From: an uncultured Collinsella sp.
GTDB lineage: Bacteria; Actinomycetota; Coriobacteriia; Coriobacteriales; Coriobacteriaceae
Length of the DNA: 33,950 nt
Direction: 5' to 3'
NCBI GenBank assembly: GCA_902489965.1
Contig: CABUCA010000015.1
Span: 1-33,950 of the forward strand
Made by a program: the position numbers and the translations under genes. Positions 14,298 to 21,784 of this stretch are shown here, piece by piece; position 1 is the first letter of the stretch; every line of letters starts with the position of its first letter. The notes beneath the pieces were generated by a model that was not told where the DNA came from, made no database searches, and worked only from the letters and a program-made list of their open reading frames with translations.

Positions 14298-16041
14298 GGT
14301 GGACCATCTCCTTGGCAATTCGAACGACATCGGTGACCTCGCTCACCTGCGCAAAAGCGGGCGAGACGGAAGATGCCAGACGGCGCGAGAGTTCAATAAC
14401 CTGAGGAGGCTCCACGTAGGCACGCCGCATGAGATCGATGTTCGAGAATAGCTCGTGCGTGCGGCCGCGGTCGAGGATGCGACCGTCGGCCATTACCACA
14501 ATGCGCTCGGCAAAATCCGAGACGACTTCCATATCGTGGCAGACCATGATAACGGCGCAACCGCGCTCGGCCATGGTGCGCACCGTTTCCATGACGGTCA
14601 TGCACTCGCGGTAATCAAGGCCGCTCGTGGGCTCGTCGAGCACGACGATCTTGGGCTCAACCACTACGACGGAGGCAAGCGCCACCATTTGTCGCTGACC
14701 GCGCGAGAGCGAGAAGGGCGCCTCGTCGGCCGGCAAGCCAAAGCGGTCGATGACGAGTTGGGCACGACGCAGAGCCTCGGCACGGTCCATGCCGCCAAGC
14801 TCCAAGCCAAAGGCGACCTCGTCGAGCACGGTGTCCTTGCAGATCTGGCGGTCGGGGTTTTGGAAGAGGGTCGCGACCTCGCGAGCGATGCGGCTCGTGG
14901 GAACGGCTGCGGTATCCAGTCCCGTGACGCGCACGCTGCCCGAGGCGGGCTTAAGCAGGCCTGTGAGCAGTTTGGTGAGCGTGGTCTTGCCGGCGCCGTT
15001 TTGGCCGACGATGCCCACGAGCTCGCCAGGATAGAGCGTCAGGCTAAGGTCGTGTACGGCGGCTCCGCCATTGGGATAGGCAAACTCAACATGGTCGAAG
15101 GTGAGTACGGGTTCGGCGTCCTTGGCATGAGGACGCAACGACGGTGCATGCGGGGAACCGGCGGGCGCCTGGGCTTCGATAGCCGCGTGTGCGGGGTCGA
15201 CGATGCCCGAAATCAGGCGCTCGGCCTCATCGACATCCAAGCAGGGGGTGCCGCTTACCAGGCCATCGGTTTCGAGGCTATTGAAGATACGCGTGGCGCG
15301 AGGGCAGTCGACGCCGATGGCACGGAGCTCGTCGGTATGCGCGAAGACCTCGTGTGGCTCGCCCTGCAGCGCGATTTCGCCATGATTGAGCACGAGCACG
15401 CGGTTGCAGTACTCCGAAAGCAGGGCGACCTTTTGCTCAACGACGACGATGGTGATGCCGAGTGCACGGTTGGCCTCACGCAGGGTCTCGAAAACCAGCG
15501 TGGAGCTGGCGGGGTCGAGTGCCGCGGTGGGCTCGTCGAGGACCAAGACGCGCGGACGCATGGCGAGGATGGCGGCGATGGCCACTTTTTGCTTCTGTCC
15601 GCCCGAGAGGGTGGCGATCTCGCGGTCGCGCAGGTCGCTGATGCCGACGGTCTCGAGCGTTTCGCTCACGCGCTGCTCGATCTGGTCGTGGGGAACGCCA
15701 AAGTTCTCGAGGCCAAAGAGCATCTCGTCCTCGACGACCGAAGCGACCATCTGCGTGTCGATATCCTGCAGCACACTGCCGACGATTTGCGAGACGTCGG
15801 TGAGCGAGACTTCGCAGGTGTCGTGGCCGTCGACCATGACGGACCCAAAGAACGTGCCGGTGTAGTGGTGGGGCACGGCACCCGACAGGCAGGCGGCAAG
15901 CGTGGACTTGCCGGCGCCCGAGGGCCCGATGATGCCGATGAAATCTCCCTTGTTCACGCTGAGCGAGATGTGGCTGAGCGCCTGCTCGGTCTGCGTGCCA
16001 TAGGAGAACGAGACATCGTCGACGTTGATGATCGTTTCCAT
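14290..16041 (-). CDS. ecfA: Double ATPase of the ECF transporter (fused EcfA1-EcfA2)
   Basis: The 583-residue protein contains two ABC domains in one chain. Domain 1 (about 5-240): Walker A GPSGAGKST, signature LSGGQKQ, Walker B VLVLDEPT. Domain 2 (about 320-550): Walker A GQNGAGKTT, Q-loop FQNPDRQI, signature LSRGQRQ, Walker B IVVLDEPTSGLD, and switch His in MVCHDMEV. An Ala/Pro-rich linker of about 80 residues joins them. Domain 1 has Gln in place of the usual switch His (VVVEQKVAL), which suggests an asymmetric pair with unequal sites. AAAGGTAT precedes the ATG. It powers uptake with EcfT (next gene) and the S component upstream. Confidence 0.92.
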   Translation of the reverse strand: METIINVDDVSFSYGTQTEQALSHISLSVNKGDFIGIIGPSGAGKSTLAACLSGAVPHHYTGTFFGSVMVDGHDTCEVSLTDVSQIVGSVLQDIDTQMVASVVEDEMLFGLENFGVPHDQIEQRVSETLETVGISDLRDREIATLSGGQKQKVAIAAILAMRPRVLVLDEPTAALDPASSTLVFETLREANRALGITIVVVEQKVALLSEYCNRVLVLNHGEIALQGEPHEVFAHTDELRAIGVDCPRATRIFNSLETDGLVSGTPCLDVDEAERLISGIVDPAHAAIEAQAPAGSPHAPSLRPHAKDAEPVLTFDHVEFAYPNGGAAVHDLSLTLYPGELVGIVGQNGAGKTTLTKLLTGLLKPASGSVRVTGLDTAAVPTSRIAREVATLFQNPDRQICKDTVLDEVAFGLELGGMDRAEALRRAQLVIDRFGLPADEAPFSLSRGQRQMVALASVVVVEPKIVVLDEPTSGLDYRECMTVMETVRTMAERGCAVIMVCHDMEVVSDFAERIVVMADGRILDRGRTHELFSNIDLMRRAYVEPPQVIELSRRLASSVSPAFAQVSEVTDVVRIAKEMVHRG

Positions 16042-16062
16042 GGATACCTTTCATAGTCATTG

Positions 16063-16128
16063 GGGACAGTCTTAAATGACCAGTTGTTTAAGACCGTCCC
16101 AAAAAAGTTCGTTGTTTGGGACGGTCTT
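16063..16128. repeat. Three-arm competing inverted repeats between S component and ATPase genes
   Basis: Arm a (16063-16076) and arm b (16087-16100) pair with one mismatch; arm b also pairs perfectly over 14 bp with arm a' (16115-16128). Only one hairpin can form at a time. On the minus strand this lies in the leader of ecfA, as in attenuators, though no clear U-run follows arm a. A dispersed intergenic repeat (GGGACGGTCTT type) is the alternative. Confidence 0.55.
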
Positions 16129-16147
16129 TGGTGGTGAAGCACGGAGA

Positions 16148-16248
16148 CGGCTTTACGAGGGGGCCCAGGTTGGCGCGAAAGAGGAGCGAAGCGTACTTGG
16201 GTACGCGAGCGACGAATGAACGCCAAGATGGGGTGGCTCGTAAAGCCG
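16148..16248. repeat. Nested palindromic element downstream of the S component gene
   Basis: Perfect outer arms CGGCTTTACGAG (16148-16159) and CTCGTAAAGCCG (16237-16248) enclose TTGGCG/CGCCAA arms (about 16170-16175 and 16221-16226) and a central palindrome GCGTAC-TTGG-GTACGC (16191-16206). It begins 7 bp after the S component stop codon. No coding potential. It looks like a folded 3' element or a small non-autonomous repeat. Confidence 0.6.
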
Positions 16249-16254
16249 AGCGGG

Positions 16255-16827
16255 TTAGTTGAGCCTAAGGGCCTTCTGGATGGGCAGGTAGAGGGCGCCG
16301 ACCAGAATGGCGTTAAAGACGGCGGTCATGGCGACGACGGGCAACATGGCGGCGGCGAGCTCGCCTACCACGCCGAGCATGGCCATCTTGATGACCATGA
16401 AGATGACGCCGGAGACAAAGGTGGTCAGGAAGGTTGCAACAATGGCGACGGCAGGCTTGACCTGACCGTTCTTGCCGGCGGCGTTGACGATGCCGGCCAT
16501 GAGCATGGCGGCGATGCCCTCGGCGGCAAAATCGACGAACGGCGAAGTGGTGGTGATCTGGATCACGGCAGCCGAGATGAGGCCGATGACGAGCGCTTGG
16601 CCGATGTTAGGGCGAACGACCAGGATGGTGAGGCAGAAGGCCGAGATGATGAACTCGGGGCTGATCATGCCGCCCGAGATGCCCGAGATGGCCTTGCCGA
16701 CGGTGAAGTTGAGGATGAAGCCTGCAGCGAGCAGGATGGCGAGCAGGACGAGAGCGCGGACGTCGAGTTTGCCGCGGTCGGCGGTCTGGACGGTGCGGGG
16801 CTGGGCGGCGGTGGTGTTCTGAGACAT
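16255..16827 (-). CDS. trpP: ECF transporter S component, probable tryptophan-specific
   Basis: The 190-residue membrane protein has about five to six hydrophobic helices (LVLLAILLAAGFILNFTVG, SPEFIISAFCLTILVV, IGQALVIGLISAAVIQITTT, FAAEGIAAMLMAGIVNAAG, VAIVATFLTTFVSGVIFMV, MTAVFNAILVGALYL) after a polar N-terminus. Its pattern suits small TrpP-like ECF substrate-binding proteins. The substrate call rests mainly on the upstream leader peptide with three consecutive Trp codons and an attenuator terminator. ATG 16827 is chosen over the upstream in-frame Met because AAAGGA precedes it. It is the first structural gene of an operon with ecfA and ecfT, 213 bp before ecfA. Confidence 0.8.
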   Translation of the reverse strand: MSQNTTAAQPRTVQTADRGKLDVRALVLLAILLAAGFILNFTVGKAISGISGGMISPEFIISAFCLTILVVRPNIGQALVIGLISAAVIQITTTSPFVDFAAEGIAAMLMAGIVNAAGKNGQVKPAVAIVATFLTTFVSGVIFMVIKMAMLGVVGELAAAMLPVVAMTAVFNAILVGALYLPIQKALRLN

Positions 16828-16904
16828 GGTGAAAATCCTTTCGGAATGGGGGTGCAAGAGAAAAGCGGAGGCGCGTGATGCGAATGCGATCGGGCTCGAG
16901 ATAG

Positions 16905-16935
16905 AAAAAGGCCCCCGGTCGAAACCGGAGGCCTT
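16905..16935 (-). terminator. Attenuator terminator upstream of trpP
   Basis: On the minus strand GGCCTCCGGT-TTCG-ACCGGGGGCC forms a 10-bp stem with a UUCG loop and is followed by TTTTTCT. It lies 37 nt after the leader peptide stop and 78 nt before the trpP start, so it must be bypassed for expression. Confidence 0.85.
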
Positions 16936-16971
16936 CCAATCACCTAGAGCGCAAAAACAGGCGTGAGGGAC

Positions 16972-17040
16972 TCACTGTCGACCGATCGTATTCGCATCAC
17001 GCCACCACCAGTTGTTGAGAGACTTCATCGTGTTCTTCAT
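16972..17040 (-). CDS. trpL: Tryptophan leader peptide
   Basis: A 22-codon frame reads MKNTMKSLNN, then Trp-Trp-Trp at codons 11-13 (17002-17010), and ends with a TGA at 16974-16972. AAAGGAG lies 8 nt before the ATG. A classical intrinsic terminator follows. Three adjacent Trp codons are expected by chance only very rarely, so this is a sensor of charged tRNA-Trp: stalling at the Trp codons should prevent terminator formation and switch on trpP. The third Trp codon lies in a GGCGTGA segment (16997-17003) able to pair with TCACGCC (16966-16960) after the stop, the usual 1:2 arms. The gene is too short for routine gene callers. Confidence 0.9.
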   Translation of the reverse strand: MKNTMKSLNNWWWRDANTIGRQ

Positions 17041-17098
17041 GTCGGTGGCTCCTTTCGTGATGCCGTGGCGCGGTCGCACCTAGTTGCTGTTGCGCTGC

Positions 17099-17104
17099 AC
17101 TATA
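17099..17104 (-). promoter_or_regulatory. Extended -10 promoter for the trp leader transcript
   Basis: TGC-TATAGT on the minus strand (TATAGT at 17104-17099) is an extended -10. It would start RNA near 17092, about 50 nt before the leader peptide ATG. No convincing -35 is present. An AAATCTTTTTAAAAAGATTT palindrome (17128-17147) lies just upstream. Confidence 0.55.
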
Positions 17105-17165
17105 GCACAGCGAAGTGTGTGCGGGGAAATCTTTTTAAAAAGATTTCAGGCGGGTTTCCCGCCGG

Positions 17166-17219
17166 TCAAAAGAGCGGGCTGAGCGGGCGAGGCTGCCATT
17201 GCTGCCTTGCCCGCTCAGC
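17166..17219 (-). terminator. Terminator of the C69 dipeptidase gene
   Basis: GCTGAGCGGGC (17219-17209) pairs with GCCCGCTCAGC (17188-17178) on the minus strand, with inner AAGGC/GCCTC pairing, followed by CCGCTCTTTTGA. It starts 7 bp after the stop codon. Confidence 0.75.
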
Positions 17220-17226
17220 TAGGACG

Positions 17227-19173
17227 TTACTCCTTATTGCGACGGTAGAGGAAGTAACCGCCCGCGGAGATGACGGCAACGCCAGCGATGGCGAATGCAG
17301 CCACCACGCGGCCATCAAAACGATCACCGGTGGTGGGCAGGCCGCCCTTGGTGTTCGCCTTGTTGGTGGTTACCGTGGTCGTGGTGTCCGACTTGCCAGG
17401 CTTCTCGGGCTTGGTGGTGGGCTGCTCGGGCTTAGCGGGCTGCTCGGGGGTACCGGGCTGCTCAGGAGTACCAGGCTGCTCGGGAGTGCCAGGCTGATCC
17501 GGGGTTACCGGGTCGGTGGCAAGAGCGTCCTTGGCGTAGGTGATGGACACCTTGAGGCCGTTGGTCTCGGTGTTCAGGTCGCTCGGGGTGAAGGGCTGGT
17601 CGAAGTTCTCAGCCTTCAGATAGGCGCGCATCTCCTGGAGCAAGGCCTTGCACTTGACGTAGGTGTTCTCGGTGGCAGCATTGCCGGCCTTGTTTGCCAG
17701 GGCAGTACGGGCCTCGGTGCCCTCGGTGGCCTGCATGACCTCGTCGACTTCCAAGTTCTGCTCGACGAGCTCGTTCTGGAGGGCGTCGAGGTAGGTGCGA
17801 ACGCCGGTGCCGAGCTGCTCACGGTGCTCGAAGCACAGGGAGCTGATGTCCATGAGGACATAGTTGATGGAGTTCTCGGGCTCCTCGTTGTTCACGATGT
17901 CCTCCTCTTCGCAGTGATCGAAGGAGACGGTCTGGTCGCTGTAGTACGGGCTAACCTCGGTGAGCAGTGCGGAGTAGTAGGGGATGGCGACGGAGTAGGC
18001 GGCGCGGGAGAGCATCTCCCACTGGATGGTCGCGATCTCGGGGTCCATGCCCTGACGGATCTGGAAGAGATTGACCTCGGTGTTGGTCTCGGTACCAATG
18101 GCGTAGGCGCCGTCGGTGTTGGCGTTGAGGCCCGGGACCTTCTCGCCGCGGTTGCCAAACGCGCGGATCATCTCAAAGGTGTTCCAGTCGGACTTGCCGG
18201 GCTGGAAGAACAGCGGCTGCGCCTTGCTAACCAGGGCGCCGGTCGTGGCACGAGCATCTTCGCGCTCGTCCTTGACGATCTCGTAGTCGGTGCCCTCGGT
18301 GAGCGGCACACCGAAGTAGGCGCGACCCTGGACATAACGGGCCCAAGAATGCATGGCCTTTTCGCTAATTGCCTCGCCGTAGGTCTGGGCAACGTCAAAT
18401 TGACCGTCATCGAAGTACTTGGCGAAGCCATTCTCCTTAGGCATGGACTCGATGGTCGCAGAGTGGAGACAGTTCGCGGTGTCGGTGAGGTCAACCTTGT
18501 AGTTGAGGTTGCCGATGTTGGGGTTGAGCGAGGCGATATCGTCAGTGAGCCTCATGGCGATCCACTGGTGGCCGGAAAGTGCGGCAAACAGCCAAGTCTC
18601 GTTGCTGTCGGCGATGATAATCTGATCGTTGCCGCAGGCGCCCTGCTCGTCGATGATCTTGCCGAGGAGCTCGACGCCCTCACGTGCATTGGCGCTTTCA
18701 CCTAAGATAACGCTGCCGTAGCTGTACTCGCCAATACCGGTTTTGGTCAGGGGGTCTGCTGCCTCAGCATCAGCATTCATGCCGGTGGTCAGCGTTGCGG
18801 AGCAGGACACGCCCTTCTCATTGATGCCTGCCTCAGAGTAGGCATCATAGCGCCCGTGCCACTGGGAGGGATGGTCGCGTACATAGGTGTAGCGATACGT
18901 GGTCTTGGTCGAGGTATACATGAATGCGGACTCGTCCGAGCCGTACGTATGCCCCGGGCCGTGAGAAGGCTCAATGCCAAAGTGCTTGAGGTAGCGCTTA
19001 TCGAAGTCCTCGGCGCGGCCATAGTACGTGTCACCGTCGGCCGTCAGCTTGTTGCCCATGTACATCTGCGTGCAGGCGAGCGCAGATGTCGGCACGGACA
19101 TGATGGTTGCAGCTCCAAATGCAAGGCCTATGCCAAGCTTCTTGAGCGCGTTGACGGGATGAGTTTTACTCAT
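17227..19173 (-). CDS. Sortase-anchored C69 family dipeptidase
   Basis: The 648-residue protein has a signal peptide (LGIGLAFGAATIMSVPTSALA) directly followed by Cys34, the N-terminal nucleophile of C69 dipeptidases, in ACTQMYMGNKLTADGDTYYG with GRAEDF after it. The catalytic domain extends to about residue 480 (MNADAEAADPLTKTGIGEYS, DSNETWLFAALSGHQWIAMR, NLFQIRQGMDPEIATIQW). A helical domain follows, then PEQPGT-type Pro-rich repeats (about residues 567-600), a cell wall signal LPTTGD, a membrane helix and the basic tail YRRNKE. It is thus exported, probably self-processed and joined to peptidoglycan by a sortase, and should cleave dipeptides outside the cell. GGGAGGGAAT precedes the ATG. 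Sortase is not in this window. Confidence 0.92.
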   Translation of the reverse strand: MSKTHPVNALKKLGIGLAFGAATIMSVPTSALACTQMYMGNKLTADGDTYYGRAEDFDKRYLKHFGIEPSHGPGHTYGSDESAFMYTSTKTTYRYTYVRDHPSQWHGRYDAYSEAGINEKGVSCSATLTTGMNADAEAADPLTKTGIGEYSYGSVILGESANAREGVELLGKIIDEQGACGNDQIIIADSNETWLFAALSGHQWIAMRLTDDIASLNPNIGNLNYKVDLTDTANCLHSATIESMPKENGFAKYFDDGQFDVAQTYGEAISEKAMHSWARYVQGRAYFGVPLTEGTDYEIVKDEREDARATTGALVSKAQPLFFQPGKSDWNTFEMIRAFGNRGEKVPGLNANTDGAYAIGTETNTEVNLFQIRQGMDPEIATIQWEMLSRAAYSVAIPYYSALLTEVSPYYSDQTVSFDHCEEEDIVNNEEPENSINYVLMDISSLCFEHREQLGTGVRTYLDALQNELVEQNLEVDEVMQATEGTEARTALANKAGNAATENTYVKCKALLQEMRAYLKAENFDQPFTPSDLNTETNGLKVSITYAKDALATDPVTPDQPGTPEQPGTPEQPGTPEQPAKPEQPTTKPEKPGKSDTTTTVTTNKANTKGGLPTTGDRFDGRVVAAFAIAGVAVISAGGYFLYRRNKE

Positions 19174-19386
19174 ATTCCCTCCCAGCGTGCGAAAGCCCTC
19201 TGTCTCCAGAGGGCTTCACCCAATAATTACACCCCCTTAGCGTAACGAATTCGAAACAATATACATTCATGAAAGTTATTTACTCGATAAGCGTAGCGAA
19301 ATATGCGATTAACGGTAAATTGAACTCATTTAGTGGGAAATCAATTTGTATAACGCCAGCGAAAAATGTAGCTAAATAAAGCGTCA
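19174..19386. other. AT-rich gene-free leader region of the C69 gene
   Basis: This stretch is clearly richer in A and T than its surroundings. It must carry the promoter of the minus-strand dipeptidase gene; a TATATT box (near 19264-19259) is the best candidate, but no matching -35 is convincing. No reading frame with a ribosome site was found. Confidence 0.5.
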
Positions 19387-19439
19387 AGAAAAAAGCGGAC
19401 CCCTCGCCGGCATGTGGTTTCATGCCGGCGAGGGGTCCG
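19387..19439 (-). terminator. Strong terminator after the lipid kinase/microprotein genes
   Basis: A perfect 19-bp stem (19396-19414 with 19421-19439), with a 6-nt loop, is followed on the minus strand by a T-run with one interruption (19395-19387). Confidence 0.9.
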
Positions 19440-19467
19440 GGCTGCACGGGCCGTCTAAGAGTAATGG

Positions 19468-19560
19468 CTACTTCTTTCGACGGTGAATCACGTTAATGGC
19501 ATAGCCGACGAGCATGGCCAAAACGATGACGATAAAGCCAAGGATGGGGTTGTCGTTCAC
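19468..19560 (-). CDS. 30-residue single-pass membrane microprotein
   Basis: A GTG at 19560 begins a 30-residue frame: VNDNPILG, a hydrophobic helix FIVIVLAMLVGYAINVI, and the basic tail HRRKK. GGAGG overlaps the stop codon of the lipid kinase gene (TAG at 19571-19573), giving an ideal ribosome site and tight coupling. The topology (short outside, basic inside) follows the positive-inside rule. The open frame extends further upstream inside the kinase gene but has no sense there. Function unknown; such small proteins often modulate a membrane enzyme, and the neighbouring kinase acts on membrane lipid. Confidence 0.65.
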   Translation of the reverse strand: MNDNPILGFIVIVLAMLVGYAINVIHRRKK

Positions 19561-19570
19561 GGGGGTCCTC

Positions 19571-20488
19571 CTATTTTCCGAGCGGCGAGAATTCGTCGAC
19601 GATGATATCAAGGCATTGCGGTAGCGCGCGGGCGCCAAAGACGCCGGAGTTGCTGGAGATGATCTCGCCATCAAACTGCATGCCGAGCGATGGCGTGCAG
19701 GTAATCTTGGCTTCTTTGGTCTGGATGATCTTAAACTGCGGGCGGCCGAGTACCTTGCCGGCGGGGTCGAGCGCGGCGGTGATTACCGTGGGGAGCAACT
19801 GCACCGTGCGCACGGGCTCAATAACGACGATGTCGACCATGCCGTCGTTCATACGGCAGTTGGGGAACAGGTTGATGTCGTTTTGGATGACAGACGTGTT
19901 GCCCGCCATGCAGCAGATGCCGTCGAGCTCCTCAACAATGCCATCATGCTCAATGGTAAAGTGCGCCACCGTGGGGTTGGGCGTGGCGAGAGCGGAGAGG
20001 AAGTAGGCGATCTCGCCGATGTCGTTTTTGGTGGGGGCGGCCTTCATCATGATCTCGGCGTCAAAGCCCGAACCGGCGATGATGATAAAGCCATGGCGCT
20101 TTTCGTTGCCGTTCTCGTCGAGCCAAAAGAGCTCGCCCATGTCTACTTTGACCGTGCGGCCGGCGCGACATGCCTTGGCAAGCGCCGCTGCCTCGGGGGC
20201 ATTGCCGATGTTGTTAAAGAACAGGCAGGCCGTGCCGGAGGGGAAAACGAGCGTGGGGACGCCGCAGCCGCGCATCTGGTCGAGCACGTTGGAGACGGTG
20301 CCGTCGCCGCCCGAGACGACCACGCGGTCGAACTCGCGAACGTCTGCCACGGCGTCCTCGGGCTCCATGCCATCGCCGATAAAGCGCATCACGACTTCGT
20401 CGCCGCCCTGTGCAAGGGCGTGCGTGAATGCGTAGATTTCATCTGAGCTGGGGCCCGATGCCGGGTTGTGGATGATAAGGCAGCGCAT
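19571..20488 (-). CDS. Diacylglycerol kinase family lipid kinase
   Basis: The 305-residue cytosolic enzyme has the DAGK catalytic fold: HNPASGPSSDEI at the N-terminus, VVVSGGDGTVSNVLDQM with the nucleotide-binding GGDGT, VFPSGTACLFFNN, then a beta-rich C-terminal domain with AGSGFDAEIM and SLGMQFDGEII, where the late Asp-Gly-Glu assists catalysis. It phosphorylates diacylglycerol or a related lipid, in the DgkB/YegS group. PSGTAC replaces the more usual P-x-GT-x-N pattern, so substrate choice may differ. Ribosome site weak (GGGAAC). It is followed by the membrane microprotein. Confidence 0.88.
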   Translation of the reverse strand: MRCLIIHNPASGPSSDEIYAFTHALAQGGDEVVMRFIGDGMEPEDAVADVREFDRVVVSGGDGTVSNVLDQMRGCGVPTLVFPSGTACLFFNNIGNAPEAAALAKACRAGRTVKVDMGELFWLDENGNEKRHGFIIIAGSGFDAEIMMKAAPTKNDIGEIAYFLSALATPNPTVAHFTIEHDGIVEELDGICCMAGNTSVIQNDINLFPNCRMNDGMVDIVVIEPVRTVQLLPTVITAALDPAGKVLGRPQFKIIQTKEAKITCTPSLGMQFDGEIISSNSGVFGARALPQCLDIIVDEFSPLGK

Positions 20489-20586
20489 ACTTACGTTCCC
20501 GTTCTGTGACTAACCGAGTATAGTTGTAAGGCAATGCCGATATCCTACCCGTGTTTTTCGGGCCTAACCTTATTCGATGGGTTGAT

Positions 20587-21720
20587 ATGTACATTTCCAC
20601 ACATCAGGCTCTACTCGACTTTTGCCAGCGCGCCCGTGAGTTCGACGCGATTGCCGTCGATACCGAGTTTTTGCGCGAGCGCACGTTCCATCCGCGTCTG
20701 TGTTTGGTTCAGATTGCCACCCCTGCCGAGAGTGTAGCGGTCGATCCCCTGGTAATCGACGACCTATCGCCGCTGGCCGAGCTTATGGCCGACGAGAGCG
20801 TGACCAAGGTCTTCCACGCCTGCTCGCAGGATATGGAGGTCATGCTCCATACCGTAGGCGTGCTGCCGCGTCCGATTTTTGACACGCAGGTGGCCGCCGC
20901 CTTTTTGGGCGAGCGTCAGCAGATTTCCTACGGCGCGCTCGTGCAGACGTTTTGCGGCGTCTCGCTGCCCAAGACCGAGTCGCTGACCGACTGGTCGCGT
21001 CGCCCGCTGACCGATAAGCAGATTGAGTACGCGATCGATGACGTCAAGTATCTGATCGTCGCCTATACCGAGATGATGAGCCGCCTGCGCGAGCTGGGCC
21101 GCGTGGACTGGGTGCTCGACGAGCTGCGCCCGCTGGCTGACGAGTCGCACTATCGCGCCGATCGCCACGAGGCGTTCCGCAAGGTCAAACGCATCAACTC
21201 GTGCAGTCGTCACCAGCTGGGTATCGCGCGCGAGCTCGCCGCCTGGCGTGAGGACCGCGCCGAGCGCCGCAACATCCCGCGCAAATGGGTCATGTCCGAC
21301 GACACGCTGCTTGCGCTCGTTAAACGCAATCCCGTGCGCGTTGAGGAGTTCCGCAGCATTCGCGGTACCGATCAGTTGGGGGAGCGCGACGTGGACGGTG
21401 CGCTCATGGCCATCAAGCGCGGCGCAAGCTGCCCGCACGATCGCCTGCCGCTCATGGTGCGCGGGCATCGCCAGATCTCTCCGGAGTTGGAGAGCGTGAC
21501 GGATCTCATGTACGCGCTCATCCGCCTGGTTGCCGAACGCTCGGGAGTGGCGACCTCGGTCATTGCCTCGCGCGATGACCTGGCCGACTACATTGAGCAT
21601 CCCGAGCAGAGCCCCTTGCGCGAAGGCTGGCGCTTTGAGCTTGTGGGCTCGCGCCTGGACGATCTGCTCTCGGGCAACATGGGGTTGACGGTCAAAGATG
21701 GCAAAATTGAATTGCTGTAA
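20587..21720 (+). CDS. rnd: Ribonuclease D
   Basis: The 377-residue 3'-5' exoribonuclease trims stable RNA. Exo I is AIAVDTEFLRERTF (Asp-x-Glu), exo II FHACSQDMEVM, exo III YAIDDVKYLI with the Tyr and Asp of the DEDDy class. A C-terminal HRDC region follows (RHQLGIARELAAWREDRAER and IPRKWVMSDDTLLALVKRNP). Length matches E. coli RNase D. ATG 20587 is preferred to GTG 20551, because MYISTHQALLDFCQRA matches the family start. The ribosome site is poor. A TATAGT box at 20519-20524 is a plausible -10. Confidence 0.92.
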   Translation: MYISTHQALLDFCQRAREFDAIAVDTEFLRERTFHPRLCLVQIATPAESVAVDPLVIDDLSPLAELMADESVTKVFHACSQDMEVMLHTVGVLPRPIFDTQVAAAFLGERQQISYGALVQTFCGVSLPKTESLTDWSRRPLTDKQIEYAIDDVKYLIVAYTEMMSRLRELGRVDWVLDELRPLADESHYRADRHEAFRKVKRINSCSRHQLGIARELAAWREDRAERRNIPRKWVMSDDTLLALVKRNPVRVEEFRSIRGTDQLGERDVDGALMAIKRGASCPHDRLPLMVRGHRQISPELESVTDLMYALIRLVAERSGVATSVIASRDDLADYIEHPEQSPLREGWRFELVGSRLDDLLSGNMGLTVKDGKIELL

Positions 21721-21784
21721 GGAAGCCTAGCCGCTTGAGTGGGTAGAATGCCTCCAACGTGTAACTCGATTCGGAGGAATTCGC

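Noticed and set aside
14455..16056. 533-codon plus-strand frame opposite ecfA
   Set aside because: A mirror of the GC-rich codon pattern of the real minus-strand ATPase gene; composition is Gly/Asp/Val/His-rich without any family motif.
16828..17104. T-box or other ligand riboswitch for the ECF operon
   Set aside because: No T-box sequence or specifier stem is seen; the leader peptide with Trp codons explains the terminator better.
17400..17510. CRISPR-like short repeats
   Set aside because: These are codons of the PEQPGT protein repeat of the wall-anchored dipeptidase; no spacers.
16963..18705. 580-codon plus-strand frame opposite the C69 gene and trp leader
   Set aside because: Antisense shadow of a gene with signal peptide, catalytic Cys and wall anchor; no ribosome site.
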